Shown one piece after another: positions 1-8,611 of a stretch of 64,000 nucleotides of DNA; the first letter of the stretch is position 1; each line of letters opens with the position of its first letter. The stretch spans positions 3,782,001 through 3,846,000 of the forward strand of contig NZ_CP060201.1 in assembly GCF_013407925.2 (NCBI RefSeq), given 5' to 3'. The stretch is from Pseudomonas protegens (lineage in GTDB: Bacteria > Pseudomonadota > Gammaproteobacteria > Pseudomonadales > Pseudomonadaceae). A program made the translations under genes and the position numbers. The notes under the pieces are model-generated. The model made no database searches. It had not been told where the DNA came from and saw only the letters and a list, made by a program, of their open reading frames with translations.

Positions 1-118
1 CGCCGGGGCCGTGGCCCTGCGCGAATGGGCCGGCCCCGCTGCCCGGGTTCTGCTCAAAAGCGCCAGTGGCGCGCGGCTGGTCGACGATCCCTGGAACTCT
101 CGGGAGCAGGCAGCATGA
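1..118 (+). CDS. mdcG: MdcG, malonate decarboxylase holo-ACP synthase (3' end only)
   Basis: Only the last 38 codons are present; the frame is open at the window's left edge and ends in TGA at 116-118. The tail contains the peptide DDPWNSREQAA. The stop overlaps the mdcH start as ATGA, the translational coupling usual in mdc operons. MdcG attaches the phosphoribosyl-dephospho-CoA prosthetic group to the acyl carrier subunit MdcC. I assign it from its position directly before mdcH; the fragment is too short to prove the family by itself. Confidence 0.7.
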   Translation, partial: AGAVALREWAGPAARVLLKSASGARLVDDPWNSREQAA

Positions 119-1050
119 GCAGCCTGCTGGTGTTTCCGGGCCAGGGCGCGCAGCAGCCGGGGATGCTCCAGCGTCTGCCGCCAAGCGCGGAAACCCGCGC
201 CTGCCTGCAGGAAGCCAGTGAGGTTCTGGGGGAAGACGTACTGACCCTGGATTCGCCCCAGGCCCTGGCCAGCACCCGGGCGGTGCAGTTGTGCCTGCTG
301 ATCGCCGGGGTGGCCAGTGCCCGGACCCTGCTGCAAGCGCCGCTCAAGGCGGACTATGTGGCGGGCCTGTCCATCGGTGCCTATCCGGCGGCGGTGGTGG
401 CCGGGGCCCTGGAGTTTGCCGATGCCTTGCGCCTGGTGAGCCTGCGGGGCGAGTTGATGCAGCAGGCGTATCCACGGGGCTATGGCATGACCGCCCTGAT
501 CGGCCTGGAGCTGGCGGCGGTGGAGGATTTGCTGGCCCAGGTCCACAGCCCGCAGACGCCGGTGTACCTGGCCAATATCAACGCCGACAGCCAGGTGGTG
601 ATCGCCGGCAGCGATGCGGCGATGCAGGCGGTGGCCGAGCTGGCCCGGGGTTGCGGGGTCGGCGTGGCCAAGCGTCTGGCGGTCAGCGTGCCGTCTCACT
701 GTCCGTTGCTGGAACAACCGGCCCAGGCCCTGGCCGCGGCCTTTGCCGAGGTGCCCCTGCAACTGCCGACGCTGGGCTACCTCAGTGGTAGCCGGGCCCG
801 ACCGCTGCGCACGCTGGAGCAATTGCGCGACGACCTGGCGTTCAACATGTGCCGGGTGGTGGACTGGCGCGGCACCGTGCAAAGCGCCTACGAGCGCGGG
901 GTGCGCCTGCAGATCGAATTGCCCCCCGGTGTGGTACTGACCGGGTTGGCTCGCCGGGTGTTTGTCCAAGGGACGGTGATCGCCTGCGACGGCGCGCGCC
1001 TGGACACCCTGCAAGCCCTGTTGAGTGAGGAGGGAAGCCGCGACCGATAG
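115..1050 (+). CDS. mdcH: Malonate decarboxylase acyltransferase subunit MdcH
   Basis: A malonyltransferase of the FabD type, 311 residues. It loads malonyl groups onto the thiol of the MdcC carrier to start the decarboxylation cycle. The N-terminus has the GQGAQ motif, the nucleophile elbow is GLSIG (GxSxG) near residue 85, and the catalytic-His region is PSHCPLLEQP near residue 200. The frame is open upstream, but the ATG at 115 overlaps the mdcG stop and gives the FabD-like start MSSLLVFPGQG, so I use it. It is followed 67 bases later by the malonate transporter genes, as in other Pseudomonas mdc operons. Confidence 0.92.
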   Translation: MSSLLVFPGQGAQQPGMLQRLPPSAETRACLQEASEVLGEDVLTLDSPQALASTRAVQLCLLIAGVASARTLLQAPLKADYVAGLSIGAYPAAVVAGALEFADALRLVSLRGELMQQAYPRGYGMTALIGLELAAVEDLLAQVHSPQTPVYLANINADSQVVIAGSDAAMQAVAELARGCGVGVAKRLAVSVPSHCPLLEQPAQALAAAFAEVPLQLPTLGYLSGSRARPLRTLEQLRDDLAFNMCRVVDWRGTVQSAYERGVRLQIELPPGVVLTGLARRVFVQGTVIACDGARLDTLQALLSEEGSRDR

Positions 1051-1117
1051 AGCACCGACTCAGGCTGACGAAGCACAAGAGCAACAACTTCGACGATGCA
1101 CTTTGAGGACAACAACA

Positions 1118-1510
1118 ATGATTATCTACGGTGTGGCCTTCCTGGCCTTTTGTACCCTGGTGGGTATTTTCATCGGTGAGCTGCTGGGCAAATTGATCGG
1201 CGTGCCGGCCAATGTCGGCGGGGTCGGTATCGCCATGCTGCTGTTGATCGGCCTGGGCAGTTACCTGCACAAGCGCGGGCTGTTCGCCGGCAAGTCCGAA
1301 CAGGGCGTGGAGTTCTGGGGCGCGGTGTACATCCCCATCGTGGTGGCCATGGCCGCCCAGCAGAACGTCTACGGCGCGCTCAAGGGCGGGCCGATGGCGA
1401 TTCTCGCCGGCACCCTGGCGGTGGTGATCGCCTTCGCCCTGGTGCCGGTGCTGGTGCGCATCGGCAACAAGGCGCCGGATGCGGCCGTTGCTCAGAAAAC
1501 AGCGGGGTAA
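1118..1510 (+). CDS. mdcL: Malonate transporter small subunit MdcL (MadL family)
   Basis: A 130-residue inner-membrane protein with about four hydrophobic segments. It matches the MadL family, which pairs with MadM to import malonate with sodium or protons. The start is the ATG at 1118, preceded by a GAGG ribosome site; the upstream in-frame extension is hydrophilic and overlaps mdcH. The stop lies only five bases before the mdcM ATG, so the two subunits are almost certainly co-translated. Loss of this gene would be expected to limit malonate uptake but not the decarboxylase itself. Confidence 0.9.
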   Translation: MIIYGVAFLAFCTLVGIFIGELLGKLIGVPANVGGVGIAMLLLIGLGSYLHKRGLFAGKSEQGVEFWGAVYIPIVVAMAAQQNVYGALKGGPMAILAGTLAVVIAFALVPVLVRIGNKAPDAAVAQKTAG

Positions 1511-1515
1511 GGGCC

Positions 1516-2283
1516 ATGTACGAATCGATGATGAAGGTCATTAGCGGCTACGGGCTGATCAGCGGTTTCGCGGTGATCGGGATCACCATGTGGGTGTCCT
1601 ACTGGATCTCCAACACCTTTACCAAGGGCCGCCTGCACGGCTCGGCCATCGCCATTCTGCTGGGGCTGGTGCTGTCCTACGTGGGCGGCGCCTTCACCGG
1701 CGGGCAGAAGGGCGTGGTGGACATTCCGCTCTTATCGGGCATCGGCCTGCTGGGTGGGGCCATGCTGCGGGACTTCGCGATTGTCGCCACGGCCTTCGGG
1801 GTCAGTGTCGAGGAGCTCAAGCGCGCCGGGTTCGTCGGCGTGCTGGCGCTGTTTGTCGGGGTTGGCTCGTCCTTTGTCGCCGGGGTCGGCGTGGCCATGG
1901 CCTTTGGTTATACCGATGCGGTGAGCCTGACCACCATTGGCGCCGGGGCGGTGACCTACATCGTTGGCCCGGTGACCGGGGCGGCGATTGGCGCCAGTTC
2001 CGAAGTCATGGCGCTGTCGATTGCCGCGGGCTTGATCAAGGCGATCCTGGTGATGGTGATGACGCCCTTCGTGGCGCCGTTGATCGGCCTCAACAACCCG
2101 CGCAGCGCGGTGATCTTCGGCGGCTTGATGGGCACTTCCAGCGGCGTCGCCGGGGGGCTGGCGGCCACCGATCCGAAGCTGGTGCCCTACGGTTGCCTGA
2201 CGGCGGCGTTCTACACCGCCCTGGGCTGCCTGCTGGGGCCGTCGTTGCTGTTCCTGCTGATGCGTGGCCTGCTGGGCGCGTAG
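1516..2283 (+). CDS. mdcM: Malonate transporter large subunit MdcM (MadM family)
   Basis: A 255-residue polytopic membrane protein with glycine-rich hydrophobic segments throughout (for example LIGLNNPRSAVIFGG and GTSSGVAGG near the C-terminus), typical of MadM. With MdcL it forms the malonate permease that feeds the decarboxylase encoded upstream. It is the last gene of the operon. Its TAG stop at 2281-2283 is itself the first bases of a REP-type palindrome (TAGGAGCCGG), so the extreme C-terminus is set by the repeat insertion point. Confidence 0.9.
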   Translation: MYESMMKVISGYGLISGFAVIGITMWVSYWISNTFTKGRLHGSAIAILLGLVLSYVGGAFTGGQKGVVDIPLLSGIGLLGGAMLRDFAIVATAFGVSVEELKRAGFVGVLALFVGVGSSFVAGVGVAMAFGYTDAVSLTTIGAGAVTYIVGPVTGAAIGASSEVMALSIAAGLIKAILVMVMTPFVAPLIGLNNPRSAVIFGGLMGTSSGVAGGLAATDPKLVPYGCLTAAFYTALGCLLGPSLLFLLMRGLLGA

Positions 2284-2360
2284 GAGCCGGCTTGCCGGCG
2301 AAGGGGCCTTTGAGACGTGCACAGGTCTTATGGACGCCTTCGCTGGCAAGCCAGCTCCTA
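2281..2360. repeat. REP-type inverted pair, family A
   Basis: Two copies face each other: TAGGAGCCGGCTTGCCGGCG and, at the other end, CTGGCAAGCCAGCTCCTA, with about 35 bases between. The same unit recurs at 21858, 33634, 40522 and 56725, and singly at 34978 and about 50050. Such pairs are mobile palindromes moved by RAYT transposases in fluorescent pseudomonads; no RAYT gene is in the window. Confidence 0.85.
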
Positions 2361-2409
2361 CGGCGGGTTGCGGTGCTGTGAATGACGCGTTTTGGCAGGA
2401 ACCGGCTTC

Positions 2410-3327
2410 CTACGTGATTTGCCGATTGGCGTACATCCGGCATTCGGCCAGCAGCGCCAAGAGGTTCGGGTCGCGCTCCTTGGCCTTGAGAAACACCACG
2501 CCGATATGTTGCTGCAGGCGGTAGCGCGCCTGCAGCGGTATCAGCTTCACGCGGTTTTCATACACCGCGGCGATCCTTCCCGGTAGCAACGCATAACCAA
2601 CCCCGGAGCTGACCATGCTCAGCAGGGTGAAGATGTCGTTGACCTGCATCGCCACCTTCGGCTCGAACCCCGCCTGCTTGAACACTCGCACGCCGTCCTG
2701 ATGGGTGGCAAAGCCCTGGGTCAGGGTGATGAAGGTGGCGTCGCGCACGTCGGCCAGGTCGACTTCGCGCTGCTGAGCGAAGGGCGAATCGGCCGGGGTG
2801 GCGAGGAAGATATCGTCGGAAAACAGCGGCAACTGCTCGCAATCCGGGTCGTTGACGCTGTCGTCCAGGGAAATCAGGATGGCGTCCACTTCCATGTTCT
2901 TGAGCTTGTACAGCAGGTCGATATTGGAGCCCAGGATCAGGTCGATGTTCAGTTCGCTGCGGCGCAGCTTCAGGCCCATGATCAGTTGCGGTACGGTTTT
3001 CACCGTCAGCGAGTAAAGCGCGCCGAGCTTGAAGCGTTCTGCAGAAAAGCCCGCGGCTTCACGGGTCAGGCGCACGCTTTCGACCACGTCCTGCACCAGC
3101 TTCTGCGCGCGTTCTTCGAGGACGAAGGCGCTTTCCAGCGGCGTCAGGTTGCGTCCTTCGTGCTTGAACAGCGGGCAGCGCAGGGCGTTTTCCAGGGAGT
3201 GGATGGCCCGGTGCACGCTGACATTGCTGGTCTGCAACTCGGCGGCGGCGCGGGCCAGGTTGCCGGTGCGCATGAAGGCCAGAAACACTTCGAGCTTTTT
3301 CAGGGTCAACTCTTCGTCGATGAGCAT
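2410..3327 (-). CDS. mdcR: LysR-type regulator of malonate utilisation (MdcR)
   Basis: A 305-residue LysR protein: winged helix-turn-helix at about residues 8-68 (LKKLEVFLAFMRTGNLARAA, then TSNVSVHRAIHSLE) and a periplasmic-binding-fold effector domain after residue 90. It lies convergent to and just downstream of mdcLM, the usual place of MdcR in Pseudomonas. MdcR is known to activate mdc genes in response to malonate. The ATG at 3327 gives a normal LysR N-terminus. No operator is visible here, since the controlled promoter lies upstream of the window. Confidence 0.87.
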   Translation of the reverse strand: MLIDEELTLKKLEVFLAFMRTGNLARAAAELQTSNVSVHRAIHSLENALRCPLFKHEGRNLTPLESAFVLEERAQKLVQDVVESVRLTREAAGFSAERFKLGALYSLTVKTVPQLIMGLKLRRSELNIDLILGSNIDLLYKLKNMEVDAILISLDDSVNDPDCEQLPLFSDDIFLATPADSPFAQQREVDLADVRDATFITLTQGFATHQDGVRVFKQAGFEPKVAMQVNDIFTLLSMVSSGVGYALLPGRIAAVYENRVKLIPLQARYRLQQHIGVVFLKAKERDPNLLALLAECRMYANRQIT

Positions 3328-3481
3328 GGACGGGCCTCGGCTGATGAGGGGCTGATGATGCCCGATGAGTCAGAAAGTGGCCGCTGGTTTTTTATCCGCC
3401 GTGCCCCCATAGACCTATTGCGCTTTCGAACGGCAGGCCTGAGCCTTGCGTGTTTTTTCATGTTTCAAGGGTGAGCGACCG

Positions 3482-4099
3482 ATGTATCACGGAGAAAGAT
3501 TCAACGCCTGGACCCACTTGCTGGGGGCCGTCGCGGCGTTTATCGGCGGCATCTGGCTGGTGGTGCTGGCCAGCCTCGACGGCAGCCCGTGGAAGATCGT
3601 CAGTGTGGCGATCTATGCCTTCACCTTGCTGGTGCTCTACAGCGTGTCCACGGTCTACCACAGCGTGCGCGGACGGGCGAAGAACATCATGCAGAAGGTG
3701 GATCACTTTTCCATCTACCTGCTGATTGCCGGCAGCTACACGCCGTTCTGCCTGGTGACCCTGCGCGGGCCCTGGGGCTGGACCCTGTTCGGCATCGTCT
3801 GGGGGCTGGCGCTGATCGGCATCCTTCAGGAGATCAAGCCGCGTTCCGAGGCGCGGATCCTCTCCATCGTGATCTACGCGGTGATGGGCTGGATTGTCCT
3901 GGTGGCGGTCAAGCCGCTGCTGGCGGCCCTGGGCACCGCCGGGTTCACCTGGCTGGCGGCGGGTGGGGTGCTGTACACCGTGGGCATCATCTTCTTCGCC
4001 CTCGACAGCCGCCTGCGCCATGCCCACGGCATCTGGCACTTGTTCGTGATCGCCGGCAGCCTGCTGCATTTTATCGCCATCCTGTTCTACGTTCTGTAG
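3482..4099 (+). CDS. trhA: Hemolysin III / TrhA family membrane protein (PAQR fold)
   Basis: A 205-residue protein with seven predicted hydrophobic helices. It opens with HGERFNAWTHLLGAV and ends with HGIWHLFVIAGSLLHF, the His-containing segments that define the PAQR / hemolysin III family. Bacterial members have been linked to membrane energetics and lipid homeostasis rather than to haemolysis. The chosen start (ATG 3482) gives the canonical MYHGERFN opening; an upstream in-frame extension to 3446 lacks family similarity. It overlaps the convergent LysR gene by 13 bases at the 3' ends. Confidence 0.85.
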   Translation: MYHGERFNAWTHLLGAVAAFIGGIWLVVLASLDGSPWKIVSVAIYAFTLLVLYSVSTVYHSVRGRAKNIMQKVDHFSIYLLIAGSYTPFCLVTLRGPWGWTLFGIVWGLALIGILQEIKPRSEARILSIVIYAVMGWIVLVAVKPLLAALGTAGFTWLAAGGVLYTVGIIFFALDSRLRHAHGIWHLFVIAGSLLHFIAILFYVL

Positions 4100-4998
4100 G
4101 CACTGTCCAACTGGGCCTGGGCCTGGCGGGCGAAGATCTCCAGCAGGCTGGCCAGGGTGTGGGGCGGTGGTTCGGCGGCGCGGGTCACGGCGTACAGGGT
4201 GATCGGCAGTGGCGGGCTCAGCGGGCGGCTGGCGGTGCTGGCCGGTGAGGCGCCCAGGGCGGTGAAGGGGTCGATCAGCGCCAACCCGGCGCCGGATTCG
4301 ACCATGGCCCGGGCCAGGGAATAGGTCTGTACGGCAATGCTGATCCGCGGCGGCGGTTCCACGGCCTTGAGGTAGCTGTCGAGGCGCGCCGACAGCGGGT
4401 CGCTGCTGCTCAGGCCAATCAGTGGTGCATCCGCCAATTCCATCAACGCCAGCGGCTTGCCGCGCATGGCGGGCGGCCAGTAGTCCCGTGGGGCCAGGGC
4501 CACCAGCACGCCCTCGGCCAGGGGCTGTGCGCAGAGCCCGGGGTGATCCGGGCGTTGCAGGGTCAGGGCCACGTCGATTTCCCGCATCAGCAGGTTCTGC
4601 ACCAGTTCGCGGCTGTGGGCGCTGGACAGTTCGCACAGGCTGTCCGGGTAGCGCTGGGTCCACTCGCTGATGGCCGGCGGCAGCAACGCCAGGGCCAGGG
4701 CCGGGGTGGCGCCGATGCGCAGGCTGTGGCCCGGCGCCCGACGCAGGTTCTGGGCCAGGCGCCGCACGCCTTGCAGGCTTTCGCTGACCTTGTCCACTTC
4801 GCGTTCCAGCTCCAGGGCTTCCGGAGTGGGCTGCAATTTGCCCCGCACCCGCAGGAACAGCGGGAAACCCAGCTGCAATTCGGCGTGCTGCAGGACCTTG
4901 GTCACCGCCGGTTGCGAGACGTGCAGCAACTGCGCGGCGCCGCTGATGGAGCCGGCCTGGCGGATGGCCTGGAAGATTTCGATATGACGCAGGCGCAT
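4087..4998 (-). CDS. LysR-type regulator divergent to the D-amino-acid oxidase-like cluster
   Basis: A 303-residue LysR protein with a typical N-terminal helix-turn-helix (MRLRHIEIFQAIRQAGSISGAAQLLHVSQPAVTK begins at residue 1) and an effector domain. It is transcribed away from the FAD oxidoreductase / RidA / binding-protein operon at 5121, so it probably controls that operon and itself. I chose the ATG at 4998; an in-frame ATG at 5010 has no properly spaced ribosome site and would place the start inside the likely operator at 5007-5025. The effector is unknown; an amino acid is a reasonable guess. Confidence 0.82.
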   Translation of the reverse strand: MRLRHIEIFQAIRQAGSISGAAQLLHVSQPAVTKVLQHAELQLGFPLFLRVRGKLQPTPEALELEREVDKVSESLQGVRRLAQNLRRAPGHSLRIGATPALALALLPPAISEWTQRYPDSLCELSSAHSRELVQNLLMREIDVALTLQRPDHPGLCAQPLAEGVLVALAPRDYWPPAMRGKPLALMELADAPLIGLSSSDPLSARLDSYLKAVEPPPRISIAVQTYSLARAMVESGAGLALIDPFTALGASPASTASRPLSPPLPITLYAVTRAAEPPPHTLASLLEIFARQAQAQLDSAYRT

Positions 4999-5006
4999 GG
5001 GGCATT

Positions 5007-5025
5007 CCATAACCTTTGTTTATGG
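5007..5025. promoter_or_regulatory. Candidate LysR box in the divergent intergenic region
   Basis: A 19-base inverted repeat, CCATAA-n7-TTATGG. It includes a T-N11-A core (T at 5010, A at 5022), the classical LysR-type recognition form. It lies just upstream of the regulator's start at 4998 and about 95 bases before the oxidoreductase start. Confidence 0.5.
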
Positions 5026-5120
5026 GAGGTGCATCTTTATTCATTGTCCGGCGCCTGTCACCTGCCCCTAACCTTGGGCCATCGAACAATCGGTCATCGA
5101 ACAACGGGCCAGGGGCAGTC

Positions 5121-6362
5121 ATGAGTCAGCAGGTTTGCATCATCGGTGGCGGCGTTATCGGCTTGGCCAGTGCCTACGCCCTGGTCCGCCAGGGCTTCGA
5201 GGTGACCCTGGTGGAGGCTCAGGAGTCCCTGGGCAGCCAGACCAGCTTCGCCAACGGCGGGCAGTTGTCCTATCGCTATGTGGCGCCTCTGGCCGATGCC
5301 GGCGTGCCCTGGCAGGCCCTGGGCTGGATGCTCAAGGGGGACTCGCCGCTCAAGCTGCGCCCGCGCCTGGACCCGGCGCAGTGGCGCTGGCTGGCGGGGT
5401 TTCTCGGGGCCTGCCGGCACTCGGTGAACCAGCGCAATGGCGCGCACCTGCTGCGCCTGGCCCTGCTCAGCCAGAGCACCCTGCAAGGCTGGCGCGAAGA
5501 GGATGGCCTGCAAGGCTTCGACTGGCGGCGCAACGGCAAGCTGGTGACCTTTCGCCAGCGTCAAAGCTTCGAGCATGCCCGACACAACCTGGCGGACAGC
5601 CGCCAGCAGCAGGTGTTGTCCGCCGCCGAATGTTCCGTGCTGGAGCCGACCCTGGGGGATACGCCCTTCGTCGGTGGCATCTATACCCCGGATGAAGAAG
5701 TGGCCGACTGCCACGCGTTCTGCCAGCAACTGGCGGCGCGGCTGCGGGCTTCCGGGCGTTGCGAAATTCTTCTCGGCCAGCGGGTCCGGGCCATCCGCCA
5801 CGTGGGGGATCGGGTCCAGTCCATCGACCTGGGCGAGCGCCAATTGCCGGTGGAGCATCTGGTGCTGGCCGCCGGGCACCGCAGCCCCGAGTTGCGCCTG
5901 CCGGGGCTCAAGCTGCCGCTGTATCCGCTCAAGGGCTACAGCCTCAGCGTACCCATCGGCCCGCAGCACCGGGCGCCGGAGATCAGCATCACCGACTACA
6001 ACCGCAAGATCGTCTACGCGCGCATTGGCCAGCAGTTGCGGGTGGCGGCGATGGTCGACATCGTCGGTTTCGATCCGTCCCCGGACCCGGCACGCCTGGC
6101 CCTGATGCGCCGGCAGGCCGAGCAGACCTTCGCCGCCGCCGGCGATTATCAGGCCGCCAGCGAATGGGCTGGCATGCGCCCGGCCACCCCCAGCGGCGTG
6201 CCGCTGATCGGCGCCACCGCCTACCGCAACCTGTGGCTCAACCTCGGCCATGGCGCACTGGGTTTCACCCTGGCCTGTGGCAGCGGCCAGTTGCTGGGCG
6301 AGCTGATCGGCCAGCGCTGCACCAGCATCGACATGCAGGGCCTGACGCCCCGCGTCGCCTGA
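5121..6362 (+). CDS. FAD-dependent D-amino acid dehydrogenase-like oxidoreductase (DadA family)
   Basis: A 413-residue DAO-fold flavoprotein. The N-terminus MSQQVCIIGGGVIGLASAYAL is a Rossmann GxGxxG motif for FAD and is followed by the SFANGGQ signature of DadA-type enzymes. The C-terminus has the second FAD segment LNLGHGALGFTLACGSGQ. Such enzymes oxidatively deaminate D-amino acids to keto acids and ammonia. The start at 5121 gives the canonical N-terminus; an upstream extension lacks similarity. Next come ridA (21 bases on) and a binding protein, so this is probably not the main dadA of the dadAX alanine locus but a paralogue for another substrate. Confidence 0.85.
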   Translation: MSQQVCIIGGGVIGLASAYALVRQGFEVTLVEAQESLGSQTSFANGGQLSYRYVAPLADAGVPWQALGWMLKGDSPLKLRPRLDPAQWRWLAGFLGACRHSVNQRNGAHLLRLALLSQSTLQGWREEDGLQGFDWRRNGKLVTFRQRQSFEHARHNLADSRQQQVLSAAECSVLEPTLGDTPFVGGIYTPDEEVADCHAFCQQLAARLRASGRCEILLGQRVRAIRHVGDRVQSIDLGERQLPVEHLVLAAGHRSPELRLPGLKLPLYPLKGYSLSVPIGPQHRAPEISITDYNRKIVYARIGQQLRVAAMVDIVGFDPSPDPARLALMRRQAEQTFAAAGDYQAASEWAGMRPATPSGVPLIGATAYRNLWLNLGHGALGFTLACGSGQLLGELIGQRCTSIDMQGLTPRVA

Positions 6363-6383
6363 ACGTTCAACAGGAGTCTTCAG

Positions 6384-6734
6384 ATGAGTATCCAGCGTAT
6401 CCACAGCAACGAGCGCCTGAGTGGCGCGGTGACCTTTGCCGGGTTGGTGTTCCTTTCCGGGCAGGTGCCTGGGGCCAGCAGCGACATCGGCGGCCAGACC
6501 CGCGAGGTGCTGGCGAAGATAGATAGCCTGCTGGCCGAGGCCGGCAGCGACAAGGACCATCTCTTGAGCGCGACCATCTACCTCAAGGATATCCAGGCCG
6601 ATTTCGCGGTGATGAACGAAGTCTGGTCGGCCTGGCTGTCTCCCGGCCAGGCGCCGGCGCGCACCACCTTGCAGGCGGCCCTGGCGCGCCCGCAGATCCT
6701 TGTCGAAATCAGCGTCATCGCGGTTCGCCGCTGA
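6384..6734 (+). CDS. RidA family (YjgF/YER057c/UK114) deaminase
   Basis: A 116-residue RidA-family protein with the segments VTFAGLVFLSGQVPG and an Arg near residue 97 in the conserved ARTTLQA stretch. That Arg is the substrate-contacting residue of true RidA members. RidA hydrolyses the reactive imine/enamine intermediates released by amino acid oxidases and PLP enzymes. Directly after the oxidoreductase, with a good CAGGAG ribosome site, it most likely handles the imino acid made by that enzyme. Other RidA subfamilies (Rid1-Rid7) cannot be excluded. Confidence 0.88.
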   Translation: MSIQRIHSNERLSGAVTFAGLVFLSGQVPGASSDIGGQTREVLAKIDSLLAEAGSDKDHLLSATIYLKDIQADFAVMNEVWSAWLSPGQAPARTTLQAALARPQILVEISVIAVRR

Positions 6735-6763
6735 GCCGCCCTTACCCACAACGGAGAATAACA

Positions 6764-7666
6764 ATGCATAAGATCACGTTGCTCGGCTGCACCCTGGGGC
6801 TGTTGTTCAGCGCCGTTTCCCAGGCCAACGAGGCGCCCCTGGACGGCACCCTGGCCAAGATCGCCAACAGCGGCAGTATTACCTTGGGTTATCGCGATGC
6901 CTCGGTGCCCTTTTCCTACGTGGGGGATAACAGCGGCCAGCCCATGGGCTATTCGGTGGAGCTGGCGAGCAAGGTGGTGGAGCGCATCCAGCAGCAGTTG
7001 CACCTGCCCAAGCTGAAGGTGAAGTACAACCTGGTGACCTCGCAGACCCGCATTCCCCTGGTGCAGAACGGCACCGTGGACCTGGAATGCGGCTCCACCG
7101 GGGTCACCGCCGAGCGGCAGAAGCAGGTGGCGTTCTCCTACGGCTTCATCTACGTCAAGGGCCAGCTGCTGACGGCCAAGGACAGCGGGATCAAGAGCTT
7201 CGCCGACTTGCGGGGCAAGAACGTGGTGACCACGGCGGGCACCACCAACGAGCGTTTTCTCAAGAACTACAACGTCGAGCACAAGATCGATATGTTCGTG
7301 ATCAGTGCCAAGGACCACGGCGAGGCCTTCCAGATGCTGCAGTCGGGGCGCGCGGCGGCGTTCTACATGGATGACGCGCTGCTCTACGGCGAACGGGCCA
7401 AGGCCCGCGATCCGCACAATTGGGTGGTGGTGGGGGAAGAGCAGTCGCGGGAGATCTACAGCTGCATGGTGCGCAAGGACGATCCGCAGTTCCTGGCGCT
7501 GGTCAACGGCGCCCTGGCGGACCTGTACCGTTCCGGGGAGATCAACGGCATCTACCAGCGCTGGTTCCAGCAGCCGATTCCGCCCAAGGGCCTGAACCTG
7601 GAATTCCCCATGACTGCCGAGCTGAAAGCCATCATCGCCCAGCCCACCAGCGACCCGGTGGAATAA
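6764..7666 (+). CDS. Periplasmic amino acid-binding protein (ABC family 3, GltI/AatJ type)
   Basis: A 300-residue solute-binding protein with an N-terminal signal peptide (MHKITLLGCTLGLLFSAVSQANE). Family-3 motifs follow: ITLGYRDASVPFSY, GYSVELASKVVERIQ, DLECGSTGVTAERQKQVAFS. This resembles the glutamate/aspartate binding proteins. It is third in the oxidoreductase-RidA cluster, but no permease or ATPase gene follows; the next gene is rsmE on the other strand. It must borrow another transporter's membrane parts or act as a sensor ligand protein. An acidic D-amino acid as ligand is inference. Confidence 0.85.
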   Translation: MHKITLLGCTLGLLFSAVSQANEAPLDGTLAKIANSGSITLGYRDASVPFSYVGDNSGQPMGYSVELASKVVERIQQQLHLPKLKVKYNLVTSQTRIPLVQNGTVDLECGSTGVTAERQKQVAFSYGFIYVKGQLLTAKDSGIKSFADLRGKNVVTTAGTTNERFLKNYNVEHKIDMFVISAKDHGEAFQMLQSGRAAAFYMDDALLYGERAKARDPHNWVVVGEEQSREIYSCMVRKDDPQFLALVNGALADLYRSGEINGIYQRWFQQPIPPKGLNLEFPMTAELKAIIAQPTSDPVE

Positions 7667-7719
7667 CCGGCTGTGGCGCCGCCGTGGATGCCGGGCTGTT
7701 GTAGCGGGCTAGGGAGGGG

Positions 7720-8439
7720 TTAGAAATCGCCCCACAGTTGCTGGGCCACGGCCAGGGCGACCACCGGGGCGGTTTCGGTGCGCAGCACGCGAGGGCCGAG
7801 GCGGGCAGGCAGGAAGCCAGCGCTGTGGGCCTGCTCCACTTCGGCATCGGACAGGCCGCCTTCCGGGCCGATCAGGAAGGCCAGGGTCTGGGGTTTGGCG
7901 TGGCTTTCCAGGGGCTGGGCCACCGGGTGCAGCACCAGCTTCAGGTCGGCCTGGGTCTGCTTGATCCAGTCCGCCAGCAGCACGGGCGGATGAATCAGCG
8001 GAACGCGGGAACGACCGCATTGCTCGCAGGCGCTGATGGCCACCTGGCGCCAGTGCAGCAGGCGCTTGTCGGCGCGTTCGTCCTTGAGCCGCACTTCGCA
8101 GCGCTCGCTGAAGATCGGGGTGATTTCGCTGACCCCAAGCTCCGTGGCTTTCTGGATCGCCCAGTCCATGCGTTCACCGCGGGACAGGCCCTGGCCAAGG
8201 TGAATCTGCAGTGGCGATTCGTCCTGACCGGCGAAGCTTTCATCCAGTTGTACGCGCACGCGCTTCTTGCCCACTTCCACCAGGGTCCCGCGAAACTCCG
8301 TTCCCGAGCCGTCGAACACTTGCAGCGCAGCGCCTTCGGCCATGCGCAGCACGCGCCCGATGTAGTGGGCCTGGGCTTCCGGCAGTTCGTGCTCGCCGAG
8401 GCTCAGGGGGGCGTCGATAAAGAAGCGGGACAATCTCAT
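7720..8439 (-). CDS. rsmE: 16S rRNA (uracil-1498-N3)-methyltransferase RsmE
   Basis: A 239-residue SPOUT methyltransferase. An N-terminal PUA-like domain starts MRLSRFFIDAPL and the C-terminal knot carries LIGPEGGLSDAEVEQA and LGPRVLRTETAPVVAL, which bind SAM. It methylates U1498 of 16S rRNA in the 30S subunit. The upstream in-frame extension to 8583 runs through a REP element and is not coding; the start at 8439 gives the family-standard N-terminus. Confidence 0.94.
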   Translation of the reverse strand: MRLSRFFIDAPLSLGEHELPEAQAHYIGRVLRMAEGAALQVFDGSGTEFRGTLVEVGKKRVRVQLDESFAGQDESPLQIHLGQGLSRGERMDWAIQKATELGVSEITPIFSERCEVRLKDERADKRLLHWRQVAISACEQCGRSRVPLIHPPVLLADWIKQTQADLKLVLHPVAQPLESHAKPQTLAFLIGPEGGLSDAEVEQAHSAGFLPARLGPRVLRTETAPVVALAVAQQLWGDF

Positions 8440-8478
8440 CTGGGTTCTCTGTTGAAGGTGAATCGGTGGACGGCATTC

Positions 8479-8597
8479 TGTGGCGAGGGCGCTTGCTCCC
8501 GGTCGGCGGCGAAGCCGTCGTTGAATCCGCCGGGCACCCGCACAACCGGGTTTGGCGACCGCTGCGCGGTCCAGCGGGAGCAAGCTCCCTCGCCACG
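8479..8597. repeat. REP-type inverted pair, family C
   Basis: Facing arms TGTGGCGAGGGCGCTTGCTC and GAGCAAGCTCCCTCGCCACG flank about 75 bases rich in short GC palindromes. It lies between the 5' end of rsmE and the 3' end of bioA. A related GAGCAAGCTCGC unit occurs at 30610. Confidence 0.8.
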
Positions 8598-8611
8598 ATC
8601 AATGACCCGCT

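Noticed and set aside
5094..6764. 556-codon frame antisense to the FAD oxidoreductase
   Set aside because: Rich in Gly/Ala/Gln/His without a family pattern; explained by high third-position GC in the true gene on the other strand.
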